From Clostridium swellfunianum (lineage in GTDB: Bacteria; Bacillota; Clostridia; Clostridiales; Clostridiaceae), in the NCBI RefSeq assembly GCF_023656515.1, contig NZ_JAMOFV010000006.1:1339354-1403353 (forward strand): a stretch of 64,000 bases of DNA, given 5' to 3'. The position numbers and the translations under genes are program-made. Every line of letters begins with the position of its first letter. Within the stretch, counting starts at the first letter, position 1. The notes beneath the pieces were generated by a model. It searched no databases. It worked only from the letters and a program-made list of their open reading frames with translations, and was not told the DNA's origin. Below, one piece after another: positions 17,154 to 26,912 of this stretch.

Positions 17154-17735
17154 TTAATCCTTTTTCTTCTTTTTCTTTTGTACAGAATAACCAAACTTAC
17201 CTAATGGCTTATTATAAAGTTTAAAATATTCGCCATGGGAATAAGCAATTAAATCTGCCTTTTCTAGATGAATTTTTCCTTTTTCGTCTATGATTCTATC
17301 ATCTACAGAAACAGAAAGTACATCTGCTAAAAATAAATCATGGCTGCCTAGTTGAGTAATGCTCCTAAGCTTACATTCTATATTCACAGGACAATCCTTT
17401 AATGAAGGTACCGATACCTTCTCAGAAGCCTCAAGCTCAAGCTTTAGCTTCTCTATTTTATCTTCTCTCTTTCCAGACACAACTCCTACATAATCAACTA
17501 TTTTTGTCATTGAAGCTGATGGAAGATTTACAACAAATTCTTCAGTTTCCTTTATGTATTCATAAGATAATCTCTCAGGTCTTATTGCGACAGTTATCAT
17601 AGGTGGGCGTGTGCATGCCGTTCCAATCCATCCTACTGTAAAAACATTTACCCTGCCTTCGGAATTTTGTGAAGTTATCATAACAGCTGGCACAGGATTT
17701 AATATTGCACTGCCTTTAAAAGCTATTTTAGTCAT
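17154..17735 (-). CDS. Flavin reductase family protein (FMN-binding)
   Basis: 193 residues with the split-barrel FMN-binding fold of the flavin reductase-like family (ILNPVPAVMITS, NVFTVGWIGTACTRPPMITVAIRP, EFVVNLPS, and HDLFLADVLSV). It would bind FMN and reduce flavin or an oxidised acceptor. The protein ends in a lysine run. AAGGAAGG precedes the start. No partner monooxygenase is nearby. Confidence 0.88.
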   Translation of the reverse strand: MTKIAFKGSAILNPVPAVMITSQNSEGRVNVFTVGWIGTACTRPPMITVAIRPERLSYEYIKETEEFVVNLPSASMTKIVDYVGVVSGKREDKIEKLKLELEASEKVSVPSLKDCPVNIECKLRSITQLGSHDLFLADVLSVSVDDRIIDEKGKIHLEKADLIAYSHGEYFKLYNKPLGKFGYSVQKKKKKKD

Positions 17736-17882
17736 ATCTCATTTCCTTCCTTGCAATTGTATAGAATATATTATAGCTTTTTTATATTGTTTTTCAAACA
17801 AATTATAATTTTCACCTTTTGTGTCAAAAATATAACCTATAATATGATGCGTATTATTTGATTTAAGGAAGGATGTAACAAA

Positions 17883-19601
17883 TTGAATAACGATATTATT
17901 GACTTTTGCAATAAAACTGATACTGTTTATGGAATATTAGATATATTCAAAAATGAATTTTTAACTGAATTTTGCCATTACAAACCAAAAGAAAGGCCCC
18001 CAATACTCAAGGCAATACCTTATTTATACAGGCTTTGGTTCTACTCAGTGCTTATGCTCGATACCACTATCTCTCCAAGTAGTTTTATAAACTCACAAAT
18101 TAAGCAAGAATACAGCGAAGATTTCAGAGTTGTTCCCATAATTACCCCCGTCTTTAAGAACAGAGTTTTAAGAGATTTTAAATTTGAGTTTAAGACTTTT
18201 AGCGTTGAAAATCATCCTGTATTGGAAGATTTACAAATTTTTATTGAGCACTGTATTCCTGATGTAGCAGTAGATGAAAACGGCTTGCTTTTAGAAGTGG
18301 AAAGAGATGAGCTTATTAACTGTCTCACCTTTAAGGAAATTTTTTATGCTACCTTTCTTACAAACCTTGCCTACAGTTTGAATTTAATTGAAAAAATGCC
18401 TTCAATTAATACCTATAGGGCAATGGCGAATAGAATAAGAATTGAAAGTTTTTTCAAGCTTTCAGCATATGAACAACTTCAGAAAATTATTGATACAGTT
18501 ATTGGAACAGCTTCAAAATCTCTGAGCAGCCTCTTTGAATTTGACAGAAAAGCCTTTTCTAAGGAAAGCTTAATGAAGCTTTTTCAGGATTCTCAAAACT
18601 TAGAGGAATACTCAAGAAATACTTTCAAGAAATACAACTTAGATATAGGTGATTTAGACCTAGAGGATCTTTACTTTAGCGCCATTGAAAATGGTGAAGA
18701 ATTAAATATTCCAGAAGAAACCTTAATTGCATTGAGTATAAACGTTGAATTTAACTTTATAATGGATGCTCAGCTTTTAACCCCACTAGGACATTACCTT
18801 CAGGTTATACAGCCAATTTATAACGAAGAAATGGTATTTCAATTTCACTTTGCGCAGCTCTTAGAAGCTTATAATACAAATGTTCCTCCTATAAAGCTTT
18901 ATTTTTTTATGGGGAGTGGCTTTGATATAACTTCCTTAGGAAAGAAAATACTTTTAGGTGGGAAATCTCCTAAGAATATATTTCAAGAGCTTGAAAGTCC
19001 TTATAATTATCAGGTTATGTATAACGAACTCATAAGCTACTATGACTCCGATGAGATTTTAGATGGTGATTTCGGGGACTTCAATCTTTCTGATGAGGAA
19101 CTTAATAAGCTTATTAATGAGTTTAGGGATATTTTAACCCCTATTAAGGAAAATGCTAACAAATCAGCTTCATCAAAAACATCGCACAAATCCTTAATAA
19201 CAAAGCCTAACCTAGCCTATACTTTTAAAGTAAAGCACTACTACAACAAGCGTTCCTGGAAAGCTATAGAGCTTAAAGGCACCCAAACCTTAGATAATTT
19301 AGCTAACTCAATAGTCAGTGCTTTTGATTTAGAATACGGTTCCCAATATTCTTTCTTTATGAACAACAAAGCTTGGGATAAAGAGTTTGAAATCACCTCA
19401 CCGTATAATACAGAAAAAAAAGATATGGCTATTAACTATAAGATTCACAAACTTAAGCTTCATGAAAAACAAAAACTTTTATTTCTTTATGACTTTAATG
19501 AGGAAATAAAATTTGAAATTGAATTTACAGTAGCTAGGCCTCTTGATAAAACCATTGATTATCCTAGAGTAGTTAAAAGCAGCAGAGATTATACAAAGTA
19601 A
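17883..19601 (+). CDS. pRiA4b ORF-3-like domain protein
   Basis: A 572-residue soluble protein. The last about 130 residues (YTFKVKHYYNKRSWKAIEL, TLDNLANSIVSAFDLE, YSFFMNNKAW) match the plasmid pRiA4b ORF-3/IS1096 TnpR-like domain. The N-terminal about 430 residues are helical and unrecognised. Function unknown. It starts at TTG, about 9 nt after AAGGA. No transposon genes surround it, so the domain here looks chromosomal. Confidence 0.75.
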   Translation: MNNDIIDFCNKTDTVYGILDIFKNEFLTEFCHYKPKERPPILKAIPYLYRLWFYSVLMLDTTISPSSFINSQIKQEYSEDFRVVPIITPVFKNRVLRDFKFEFKTFSVENHPVLEDLQIFIEHCIPDVAVDENGLLLEVERDELINCLTFKEIFYATFLTNLAYSLNLIEKMPSINTYRAMANRIRIESFFKLSAYEQLQKIIDTVIGTASKSLSSLFEFDRKAFSKESLMKLFQDSQNLEEYSRNTFKKYNLDIGDLDLEDLYFSAIENGEELNIPEETLIALSINVEFNFIMDAQLLTPLGHYLQVIQPIYNEEMVFQFHFAQLLEAYNTNVPPIKLYFFMGSGFDITSLGKKILLGGKSPKNIFQELESPYNYQVMYNELISYYDSDEILDGDFGDFNLSDEELNKLINEFRDILTPIKENANKSASSKTSHKSLITKPNLAYTFKVKHYYNKRSWKAIELKGTQTLDNLANSIVSAFDLEYGSQYSFFMNNKAWDKEFEITSPYNTEKKDMAINYKIHKLKLHEKQKLLFLYDFNEEIKFEIEFTVARPLDKTIDYPRVVKSSRDYTK

Positions 19602-19623
19602 AACTTATTCCTGTACTAAAATA

Positions 19624-19660
19624 AAAAGCAGTCAGCTAGGGGGACCGGCTGACTGCTTTT
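19624..19660 (+). terminator. Terminator of the pRiA4b ORF-3-like gene
   Basis: AAAAGCAGTCAGC / GCTGACTGCTTTT stem about 20 nt after the stop. Confidence 0.88.
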
Positions 19661-19736
19661 ATGAGCTTTAAAAGCTCATATATAACTTTATGTTTATATT
19701 ATTGCCAACTTCTCTCCACTTAAACATAAAAATAAA

Positions 19737-19763
19737 AAACCTGTAAATTAAATTTACAGGTTT
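19737..19763 (-). terminator. Terminator of the zinc-ribbon gene
   Basis: AAACCTGTAAATT / AATTTACAGGTTT, 12-13 bp stem, with T-run on the minus strand. Confidence 0.85.
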
Positions 19764-19777
19764 GTAGGTTTCATTTA

Positions 19778-19951
19778 TTATCTTCTGAAGCCTCTGTTGT
19801 TATTGTTGTTTTGTTGCTTTCTTGCTCTTCTGCAATCAGCACATCTTTGAGGTTCATTATCGAATCCTTTTTCTTTGTAGAAAGCTTGCTCGTTTTCACT
19901 GAATATAAATTCCTTTGAACAATCTTTACAAACTATTGTTTTATCTGCCAT
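19778..19951 (-). CDS. Small zinc-ribbon protein (zf-trcl-like)
   Basis: A 57-residue protein starting MADKTIVCKDCSKEF. It has CxxC at 8-11 and 37-40 (QRCADC), typical of the probable zinc-ribbon family, and an Asn/Arg-rich tail (NNNNNRGFRR). It likely binds one zinc and perhaps nucleic acid. AGGAGG lies 8 nt upstream of the start, and a terminator follows. Confidence 0.87.
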   Translation of the reverse strand: MADKTIVCKDCSKEFIFSENEQAFYKEKGFDNEPQRCADCRRARKQQNNNNNRGFRR

Positions 19952-20125
19952 TTAAACATTCCTCCTTTTCGAATGATTAAGATCAATTTAGATCAACAAG
20001 TATATTCTTTATAAAAAAAGAGGATATGTTGTTTACCATATTAAATCTTAGTGTTAGACATTAATTAGTCTCTATCACTTAATCAGTATAGCAGACATAT
20101 TTATAATGTGCAACATATTTATTTT

Positions 20126-21169
20126 TCAAAACATGGTCAATTGTTCCAAGCTATCTTCTCTTAAAGATGAAACTGATATTCCTATAAGTCTAATAGTTTC
20201 ATTAAGTTCAATATCTTCTAGAATGCTGCTGGCTTCATTATATATGTCTTCTTTAGTGTGTATATAATGCATTAAGGTTTTGCTTCTGGTATGGTTTATA
20301 AAAGAAGAGGTCTTAATTTTTACTGTTACACTTTTTCCACTTACATTCTTAGCCTGCATAGTACTAGCTATAGAATCTGCAAAACCCTTCAAGTAAACCT
20401 TCAGCTCATCTTTATTCTTCGTGTCAACTCTTAGGGTTGTCTCTCTACCTATAGACTTTCGCTCTCTGTATATCTCTACCTCTCTTTTATCAATACCTCT
20501 AATTCTATCGTATATTTCAGTTCCAAACCTACCAAAAAACTCTATAAGAAGTTCCTTAGGAAGCTTATAAAGCTCCTCTACTGTAAAAATACCTATATCA
20601 TTTAACTTCTTAACCGATTTTTGTCCTAACCCGTAAACCTTGCTTACTTTAAGTGGAAATAAAATATCTGGCAGCATATCCTTAGTTATCACCTTCAAAC
20701 CATTCGGCTTATTCCAATCGGAGGCAAGCTTAGCTAAAAATTTGTTATAGGATATTCCTACAGATATAGTTAATCCTGTTTGCTTTTTAACCTGATTTTT
20801 TATATAGTTAGCAACTTCTAAAGGCTTTATATCTACATTTGATATATCCAGATAAGCTTCGTCTATGCTAAGCGGCTCTACATAAGGGGTCAGCTCATAA
20901 AAAATATTAAATATCTTGTTTGAAATCTCTTTATATCTTCCATATCTCACGGGAAGAAAGATAGCATCAGGACATTTTGTTCTAGCAATATAGGCAGGCA
21001 TAGCGCTCCTTATACCATAAGCTCTAGCTTCATAAGAACAAGTAGCTACGACCCCTCTTTCAGTTGTACCTCCTACTATTACAGGCTTACCCCTAAGACT
21101 TGGATTATCAATTACTTCTACTGCTGCAAAAAAAGCATCCATATCTACATGCATTATTACTTTATCCAA
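20126..21169 (-). CDS. dinB: DNA polymerase IV
   Basis: A 347-residue Y-family translesion polymerase. The catalytic acids lie in HVDMDAFFAAVE (D9, D11) and SIDEAYLD (about 102-109). The palm, fingers, thumb (GLGQKSVKKL) and little-finger domain are complete. The C-terminal SLEQLTMF is a likely beta-clamp-binding motif (QLTMF). It starts at TTG 10 nt after GGAGGT. Confidence 0.96.
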   Translation of the reverse strand: MDKVIMHVDMDAFFAAVEVIDNPSLRGKPVIVGGTTERGVVATCSYEARAYGIRSAMPAYIARTKCPDAIFLPVRYGRYKEISNKIFNIFYELTPYVEPLSIDEAYLDISNVDIKPLEVANYIKNQVKKQTGLTISVGISYNKFLAKLASDWNKPNGLKVITKDMLPDILFPLKVSKVYGLGQKSVKKLNDIGIFTVEELYKLPKELLIEFFGRFGTEIYDRIRGIDKREVEIYRERKSIGRETTLRVDTKNKDELKVYLKGFADSIASTMQAKNVSGKSVTVKIKTSSFINHTRSKTLMHYIHTKEDIYNEASSILEDIELNETIRLIGISVSSLREDSLEQLTMF

Positions 21170-21220
21170 TTTAAGTCTGACCTCCGTAGAGTTTCTTGCT
21201 TAAATTATAGCACAATAAAG

Positions 21221-22534
21221 TTAGTTATTCTTCTTTTTCAAATAATAGTAAACAGGAAAGCCTAGCAAAGTTATTATTGTCCCGAAGATAGCATAAGACA
21301 TATTCGCAATTAGTGTGCTCACAATTATATAGATGCTTCCCACAATTCCTATAATGGGTACTATAGGATACAAAGGAACATGATAAGAGGTTTTTATATG
21401 TTTAAATTTAGTTCTTAAAATAAAAATTCCTGCTACAGCCATAGTAAAGAATATCCATAGTATAAACATTACTAGGTCAGTAAGCGTATTAAAGGATCCT
21501 GATAAAACATATACGGAAGCTAGAATAACTACAAGTATGAAAGAATTTAAAGGTGTTTCAAATTTTTTATTTACCTTTCCTAAAAAGTTTGAAAATGGTA
21601 GCTGTCTTTCCTGAGCCATAGCAAAAGGAATACGTACCCCTGTCATCATATATCCATTAAGTGCACCAAAAATCGAAATGGCTATTCCAGCAGAAATAAA
21701 CTTAGCGCCCAAGCTTCCAAACAATACAACCGATGCATCTGAAGCAGGCTTGCTTGAAGCTATTATAGCTTCAACAGGCATTATTTTAATAAGTGCAACA
21801 TTTACTAAGGCATAAACAACTATAACTAAGAAAAGCCCTAGTATAATTGACTTTGGCAAATCCTTTTTAGGATTTTTAAGCTCCCCAGCCATATTTCCAA
21901 CACTCACCCAACCATCATAAGCCCATAAAGTACCTAGAATTGCAGCACCAAGGCCTGCAGATGCGGCTCCTCCTGGTATATTAAATACGAGTCCTTTTGC
22001 CGTTCCTCTTGCAAAACCTAAAGTAATAATAATTATTATAGGTAGTAGTTTAGCTATTGTTGCTGCAACTTGTATTTTCCCTCCAAGCTTTGTAGATATA
22101 ACATTCATTACAGCTATAAAGATAAGGAAAAATATAGCCACCAGCTTTTGCTGAACAGGAGTTAAATCTACAAATGAGGTTATTTGAGTTGATAAAACAA
22201 TAGCTTGTGCTGCAACAGAACCTGGGACATATACTACGGTTTGTACCCATCCAAATAAAAATGCCCACTTTTCCCCATATAACTCCTTAAGATACACAAA
22301 TACGCCGCCTGTTTTAGGAATTGCCACTGCTATTTCTGCAATAGTAAGTCCGGAGGCTACCGTAATAAGTCCTCCTATAACCCAAGCCATAATTCCCATA
22401 AAAGGCGAGCCTGCATTTTTAAAAACTATAGCTGGCTTAAAGAAAATCCCTGAGCCAATAACCATTCCTATAACTATTGTTATAGCTGAAAATAGTCCCA
22501 ATTCCCTTTTTAATTTTCCGTTAGTATTCTCCAT
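21221..22534 (-). CDS. APC-family amino-acid permease (LAT-like)
   Basis: 437 residues with 12 membrane helices. The first helix carries the APC substrate motif IVIGMVIGSGIFFKP, and WAYDGWVSVGNMAGELKNPKKDLP follows helix 6, as in L-type amino-acid exchangers such as SteT. It would exchange neutral amino acids; the exact substrate is unknown. Good RBS GGGAG. It is probably monocistronic. Confidence 0.92.
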   Translation of the reverse strand: MENTNGKLKRELGLFSAITIVIGMVIGSGIFFKPAIVFKNAGSPFMGIMAWVIGGLITVASGLTIAEIAVAIPKTGGVFVYLKELYGEKWAFLFGWVQTVVYVPGSVAAQAIVLSTQITSFVDLTPVQQKLVAIFFLIFIAVMNVISTKLGGKIQVAATIAKLLPIIIIITLGFARGTAKGLVFNIPGGAASAGLGAAILGTLWAYDGWVSVGNMAGELKNPKKDLPKSIILGLFLVIVVYALVNVALIKIMPVEAIIASSKPASDASVVLFGSLGAKFISAGIAISIFGALNGYMMTGVRIPFAMAQERQLPFSNFLGKVNKKFETPLNSFILVVILASVYVLSGSFNTLTDLVMFILWIFFTMAVAGIFILRTKFKHIKTSYHVPLYPIVPIIGIVGSIYIIVSTLIANMSYAIFGTIITLLGFPVYYYLKKKNN

Positions 22535-22759
22535 TTTTAATCACTCCCCATAATTATTTCATTAATTATCATATTTATGAAAGAACACCTTCATTAATTA
22601 CTATTCGATGCAAGATAAAAATATCCTTTATTATTGACAAAATATTAACAATATTCTTCTTTATATTAAAAAATTTGGTTGAATGGAACGAGCAATAATA
22701 TGTATAATAAATGAAGAAATTATTGCCGAAACCTATTAATGGAAAATGAGGAGAACGTT

Positions 22760-23368
22760 ATGAGAGAAAATAGAATAAAAAAATTGACTTCACTTGCCGA
22801 AAGCAAATTCCTAAGTCTTTATGATGCTCAATATGAAAATAAAGCAGGTAAAGAAAAGCACTGGATTATAGCCTCCAGAAAAAACTTTGAGACACTAAAG
22901 GCACAATATTCAGGCGAGAAAGAAGAAAGGATAGATGCTGTAATTATTGCGGCTCTTCATAAGGAGACTAATAGCCTTGTTCTTATAAAGCAATTTAGAA
23001 TTCCTCTAAATGACTATGTTTACGAGCTTCCTGCCGGGCTTTTAGATGCTGATGAATCTATGGAGACTGCAGTTAGACGCGAGCTTAAGGAAGAAACAGG
23101 CTTATCTTTAATAGATATAAACTATAATAGAAGCAAAAGAAAGGTATATATATCTGCTGGCATGACAGACGAGTCTGTTGCTATGGTTTACTGCACCTGT
23201 GAAGGTACTTTATCCAATCAATACCTAGAAGCAGATGAAGATATTGATGCAACTTTAGTATCCCAACAAGAAGCAAAAGAATTTCTTAAGAAAGATGTGA
23301 AGATGGATATAAAAATTCATATGATACTTGAAAGCTTTGCCCTTCTTGGAGAAGAATTATTTAAATAG
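22760..23368 (+). CDS. NUDIX hydrolase (ADP-ribose pyrophosphatase-like)
   Basis: About 202 residues. The Nudix box ELPAGLLDADE...RRELKEETGL carries the catalytic Glu residues that bind metal, and the layout resembles ADP-ribose pyrophosphatases. The start is the ATG 7 nt after AGGAG, seven codons inside the longest frame. The SRP RNA gene follows on the same strand. Confidence 0.9.
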   Translation: MRENRIKKLTSLAESKFLSLYDAQYENKAGKEKHWIIASRKNFETLKAQYSGEKEERIDAVIIAALHKETNSLVLIKQFRIPLNDYVYELPAGLLDADESMETAVRRELKEETGLSLIDINYNRSKRKVYISAGMTDESVAMVYCTCEGTLSNQYLEADEDIDATLVSQQEAKEFLKKDVKMDIKIHMILESFALLGEELFK

Positions 23369-23463
23369 GATATAAAAACTCCTTTTCCATAATCAAAGCT
23401 TATTGCCAAAATAACATCATTGTTTAGTTAACTAAGGCATGTTATTATTAGTACATCAACAAG

Positions 23464-23729
23464 TCGTGCTAGACGGGGAGCCAGCGGTGCCCTGTAGCCT
23501 GCAATCCGCTACAGCAGGGTTGAATCCCTCGTTTAGGCTTTAAGCTGTCAGGTCAGTGTAATTAAATCAGTGTTGAGAGTTTGGTCCCATGCGTCAGAGA
23601 GTCATGAAACTCGTCAGGTTCGGAAGAAAGCAGCGATAAGTGAGCCTTTCTGAGTGCCGTGGATAAACCTAACTTGAGCTGAGATAATTGCAAACGCTGA
23701 TAGCTTAATTGTCAAAGCGAGGTGCACGA
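23464..23729 (+). ncRNA. ffs: Signal recognition particle RNA (large type)
   Basis: Closing ends TCGTGC and GCACGA pair. The Alu-domain start (GTGCTAGACGGGGAG, GCGGTGCCCTGTAGCC, GCAATCCGCTA) resembles the Bacillus scRNA. The domain IV tetraloop region GTCAGGTTCGGAAGAAAGCAGC is nearly identical to the universal one. Length is about 266 nt, as expected for Firmicutes with an Alu domain. A weak -35/-10 pair lies just upstream (TTGTTT / TTATTA). Confidence 0.96.
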
Positions 23730-23738
23730 TGTACATAT

Positions 23739-23848
23739 AAGTACTAAGCTCGGAAAAGCCACAAATTAAGTGTTTTCGTAAAACTTGCTTTGCTGCAAAT
23801 AAACGAACAACACTAAAATTTGTGGCTTTTCCTTCGTTAAGTACTTCT
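23739..23848. repeat. ~110-bp long hairpin after the SRP RNA
   Basis: The arms AAGTACT...GGAAAAGCCACAAATT and AATTTGTGGCTTTTCC...AAGTACTT pair almost end to end. Inner segments (AGTGTT / AACACT, TCGT / ACGA, TTGC / GCAA) extend the pairing to a 6-nt loop. It starts 10 nt after ffs, so it may act as its terminator or processing hairpin, but it is much longer than needed. Confidence 0.75.
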
Positions 23849-23957
23849 AATTGTTCTCTTTAATTATTTTTATCCTATTGACATCATGCATATATTCGTT
23901 TAACATTATACCTAGATTTACTATGTATCGTTATTCTATGTATAAGGAGGTTGTATT

Positions 23958-24287
23958 ATGAAAATTAATAAGGAATTGCTTAAAGGCAGCACTGCAACTT
24001 TAGTTTTAAGTCTGCTAAACTCAAGACCTATGTATGGTTACGAGATTATTAAGGTAATCGAAACCAAGTCCAATGGAATATTCAGTTTTAAAGAGGGAAC
24101 CTTGTATCCTATTTTACATTCTCTCGAAGGTGATGAAATGATTGAAGCCTACTGGAGTGACAGTGAGGAAGGCAGAAAGAGAAAATACTATAAAATTACT
24201 GACAAAGGTAGAAATCATATGGAAGAACGAAAAGAAGAATGGTCTTTGTTTAGCAATACTGTAAACAAAGTTCTGGGGGAGGTTTAA
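23958..24287 (+). CDS. PadR-family transcriptional regulator
   Basis: A 109-residue winged-helix protein with the PadR pattern (MYGYEIIKVIE, FKEGTLYPILHSLE, RKRKYYKITDKGR). PadR proteins repress neighbouring genes, often exporter or envelope-stress genes. The SD TAAGGAGG is strong. The stop is 3 bp from the next gene, so both form one unit. It likely controls its own operon. Confidence 0.93.
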   Translation: MKINKELLKGSTATLVLSLLNSRPMYGYEIIKVIETKSNGIFSFKEGTLYPILHSLEGDEMIEAYWSDSEEGRKRKYYKITDKGRNHMEERKEEWSLFSNTVNKVLGEV

Positions 24288-24290
24288 AAT

Positions 24291-25601
24291 ATGGGAAAAG
24301 ATAAAAATAGCTCATTTGGCGAATACATAGAAAAAGTTTGCTCACTAGTTAAAAACAAAGATGTTCATAATAGTATAAAATTAGAACTTGAAGACCACTT
24401 GGAAACCCTTAAAGAGGAATTTATTTCTTCCGGTGTTTCTGAAGAAGAGGCAGCTATTAAGGCTGTTGCTCATATGGGTGAGGCTTCAGTAGTTGGAAAT
24501 CAGCTTAATAAAACCCACAAGGCAAAACTGGACTTAAAGATTTTTGTACCTGTTATTGCTTTTTCAGTTTTAGGCCTTGTTGTAATGTATATAATACAAT
24601 CCAGTAACGCTGTATCTCATGCTAAAGATATAAGAATGTTTCAACGCAGCCTTATATTTTATATAATCGGTATTTTTATTACAATAGGCTTGTATTTATT
24701 TGATTATAGAAGAATTTTACCTTATTCAAAGTATATCTACTTAGCAACCTTGGCATTAATGTTCTTAACTGTATTCTTTGGAAAATATGCAAATGGACTA
24801 CCATATTTAAGCTTTGGCGGAATGAGTATTGACTTTATATACATTAGTCCATTTCTTATAACAATTTCGTTATCTGGAATATTTCAAGAATGGGCTTGGA
24901 ATAGCCTTGGTGGTTTTTCCTTAGGACTATTTCTTATGATTATACCTGGCTTATTTTTATTTTTGGCTCCTAGTTTATCTGCAATGTTTATTTATATGAG
25001 CGCATGCGTGGTGTTAATGCTAGTTTCAAAAGTAAAACTTCGCTGGATTCTTGTTCCACCAGCTACTTTGCTATTCTTTGTATACCTATTTATAATTAGT
25101 GCTCCTTATAGGATTGCAAGGTTTCTTGTTTTTATTAATCCTAATCGTGAGCCAAATGGAGCTGGCTGGATATATATTCAGCTTCATAATGCAGTAAATT
25201 CAGCTGGCTTTTGGGGAAACAGAAGTAGTGATAAGTTAAATATTCCAGAGGTTCATACTGACTTTGTATTTGCTTATATGACTCATACCTTTGGATGGCT
25301 TGCCGCCTCAGCTATTGTCCTATTAATACTTTACTTTATTTTAAGAATGATTCGTGTGTCTAGCTCAGCGAAATATTCCTACGGCAAACTTTTGTCTGCT
25401 GGGCTAGTTACTATACTGTCTGCTCAATTTATATTGAGCATATTAGTTAATTTAGGCATCTCTCCAATGCTTGGTGTGAGTTTGCCTTTCATGAGTTTTG
25501 GCGGTTCTCACTTAATTATGGATATGATTTCAGCAGGGCTTATGCTTAGCATTTACAGACGAAAAAATTTATCTACTGCACCTCTGACCAGCAAAGCTTA
25601 A
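24291..25601 (+). CDS. SEDS (FtsW/RodA-like) protein with permease-prefix domain
   Basis: 436 residues. The first about 75 form a soluble helical prefix ([21 protein letters not shown] ... [12 protein letters not shown]) like the permease-prefix/HAAS domain often found with PadR partners. The rest has about ten membrane helices with SEDS features ([28 protein letters not shown]). SEDS proteins polymerise glycan strands of peptidoglycan. It follows the PadR gene by 3 bp and is probably under its control. No paired class B PBP is nearby. Confidence 0.85.
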   Translation: MGKDKNSSFGEYIEKVCSLVKNKDVHNSIKLELEDHLETLKEEFISSGVSEEEAAIKAVAHMGEASVVGNQLNKTHKAKLDLKIFVPVIAFSVLGLVVMYIIQSSNAVSHAKDIRMFQRSLIFYIIGIFITIGLYLFDYRRILPYSKYIYLATLALMFLTVFFGKYANGLPYLSFGGMSIDFIYISPFLITISLSGIFQEWAWNSLGGFSLGLFLMIIPGLFLFLAPSLSAMFIYMSACVVLMLVSKVKLRWILVPPATLLFFVYLFIISAPYRIARFLVFINPNREPNGAGWIYIQLHNAVNSAGFWGNRSSDKLNIPEVHTDFVFAYMTHTFGWLAASAIVLLILYFILRMIRVSSSAKYSYGKLLSAGLVTILSAQFILSILVNLGISPMLGVSLPFMSFGGSHLIMDMISAGLMLSIYRRKNLSTAPLTSKA

Positions 25602-25630
25602 TAAAAATTATAATAATAATATATAGCAAG

Positions 25631-25803
25631 GCTGTTTCTTATAGAAGAATTCTTCTATAAGAAACAGCTCTTTCATTTCGTCTATATTATCAGCCATATA
25701 AATTGTTAACAATTTATATGGTTAACAATTTATGTTCTGATGGATAAGAAGATATCATGATATCTTCTTATCTTGATTTCTTCTTATCTTGATATCAAGA
25801 TAA
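25631..25803. repeat. Four perfect palindromes in 173 bp
   Basis: The gap of about 330 bp between the SEDS gene and the ABC operon holds perfect palindromes of 38 bp (25631-25668, likely terminator), 26 bp (25695-25720, centre GTTAAC), 30 bp (25743-25772, centre ATCATGAT) and 20 bp (25784-25803, centre GATATC). TTCTTATCTTGAT is repeated directly across the last two. The last three may be operators for the ABC operon. Confidence 0.75.
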
Positions 25804-25934
25804 TTCCGTACTAATTGATATACTTTATTTCGCCACAATATAAACTACCAATTGTATCAGTTTTTGTATTGACTTCTCTAACAAGTAAGAATATAATTAT
25901 ATTTCTTGTAAAATAAAGGATGCGAGGTGATAAT

Positions 25935-26912
25935 ATGATTGAAGTCCAAAACCTAAATAAAACCTTTAAGGTAGCCAAAAGAAAAGCTGGCCTCGGTGCT
26001 GCTGTAAAATCTCTCTTTAAACCTGAATATACTACAGTTCAAGCTCTTCAAGACATTTCTTTTAATATTGATGATGGTGAAATCGTTGGCTACATTGGTC
26101 CAAACGGTGCAGGGAAATCTACAACAATAAAGATTATAAGCGGTATACTTGTACCAGACAGCGGAAATTGCAGTATTCTTGGACATACTCCTTGGAAAAA
26201 TAGAATTGAGCATGTTAAAAATATTGGTGTTGTCTTTGGACAGCGTTCTCAGCTCTGGTGGGACGTGCCAGTTATTGACTCTTTCAACCTGCTTAAAGAT
26301 ATTTATAAAATACCTGATAAAGAATATAAAAACTCTTTAGATTTATTAACATCCACTTTAGATTTATCCACATTACTCTCAACTCCTGTTAGGCAATTAA
26401 GCCTCGGTCAAAGAATGCGCTGTGAAATTGGCGCCTCACTGCTTCACAATCCCAAGATATTATTTTTAGATGAACCAACTATAGGACTTGATGCCGTTTC
26501 TAAAATCGCTGTGAGAAATTTTATTAAAACTATAAATAAAGAAAAAAAAGTTACGGTTATACTAACAACTCATGATATGAATGACATAGAAGCTTTAGCA
26601 GAAAGAATTATTCTTATAGGTAAAGGTAAAATTCTTCTTGATGGCACGCTTACTGAGCTAAAAAATAGATTTGCAACACATAAAACACTAACTGTTGATT
26701 TTGCAGAAAATAATGAAGCTATACATATCGAAGGAACAACTATTCTATCTCGCTCAAGCGAGAGTCTATCTATGTCCATTGATTTAGATAAAATAAAAGT
26801 TTCAGAAGTAATTGGTCTTCTATCAAATAAACTAGATATTCTAGATGTTTCAGTAGAAAGTCGGCCTATAGAAGAAATCATAGTTGATTTATACAAGGAG
26901 TACGAGATATGA
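25935..26912 (+). CDS. ABC-2 exporter ATP-binding protein
   Basis: About 325 residues. Walker A GPNGAGKST, signature LSLGQRMR, Walker B ILFLDEPT and switch His TTHD are all present. The C-terminal about 90 residues resemble the accessory domain of drug/polysaccharide-type ABC-2 ATPases. It pairs with the two following permease genes, the first overlapping it by 4 bp. The start is ATG after GAGGTGATAAT. Confidence 0.93.
   Translation: MIEVQNLNKTFKVAKRKAGLGAAVKSLFKPEYTTVQALQDISFNIDDGEIVGYIGPNGAGKSTTIKIISGILVPDSGNCSILGHTPWKNRIEHVKNIGVVFGQRSQLWWDVPVIDSFNLLKDIYKIPDKEYKNSLDLLTSTLDLSTLLSTPVRQLSLGQRMRCEIGASLLHNPKILFLDEPTIGLDAVSKIAVRNFIKTINKEKKVTVILTTHDMNDIEALAERIILIGKGKILLDGTLTELKNRFATHKTLTVDFAENNEAIHIEGTTILSRSSESLSMSIDLDKIKVSEVIGLLSNKLDILDVSVESRPIEEIIVDLYKEYEI

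Noticed and set aside
17883-19601. Transposon remnant because of the pRiA4b ORF-3 domain
   Set aside because: No transposase, terminal repeats or composition change surround it; the frame is intact.
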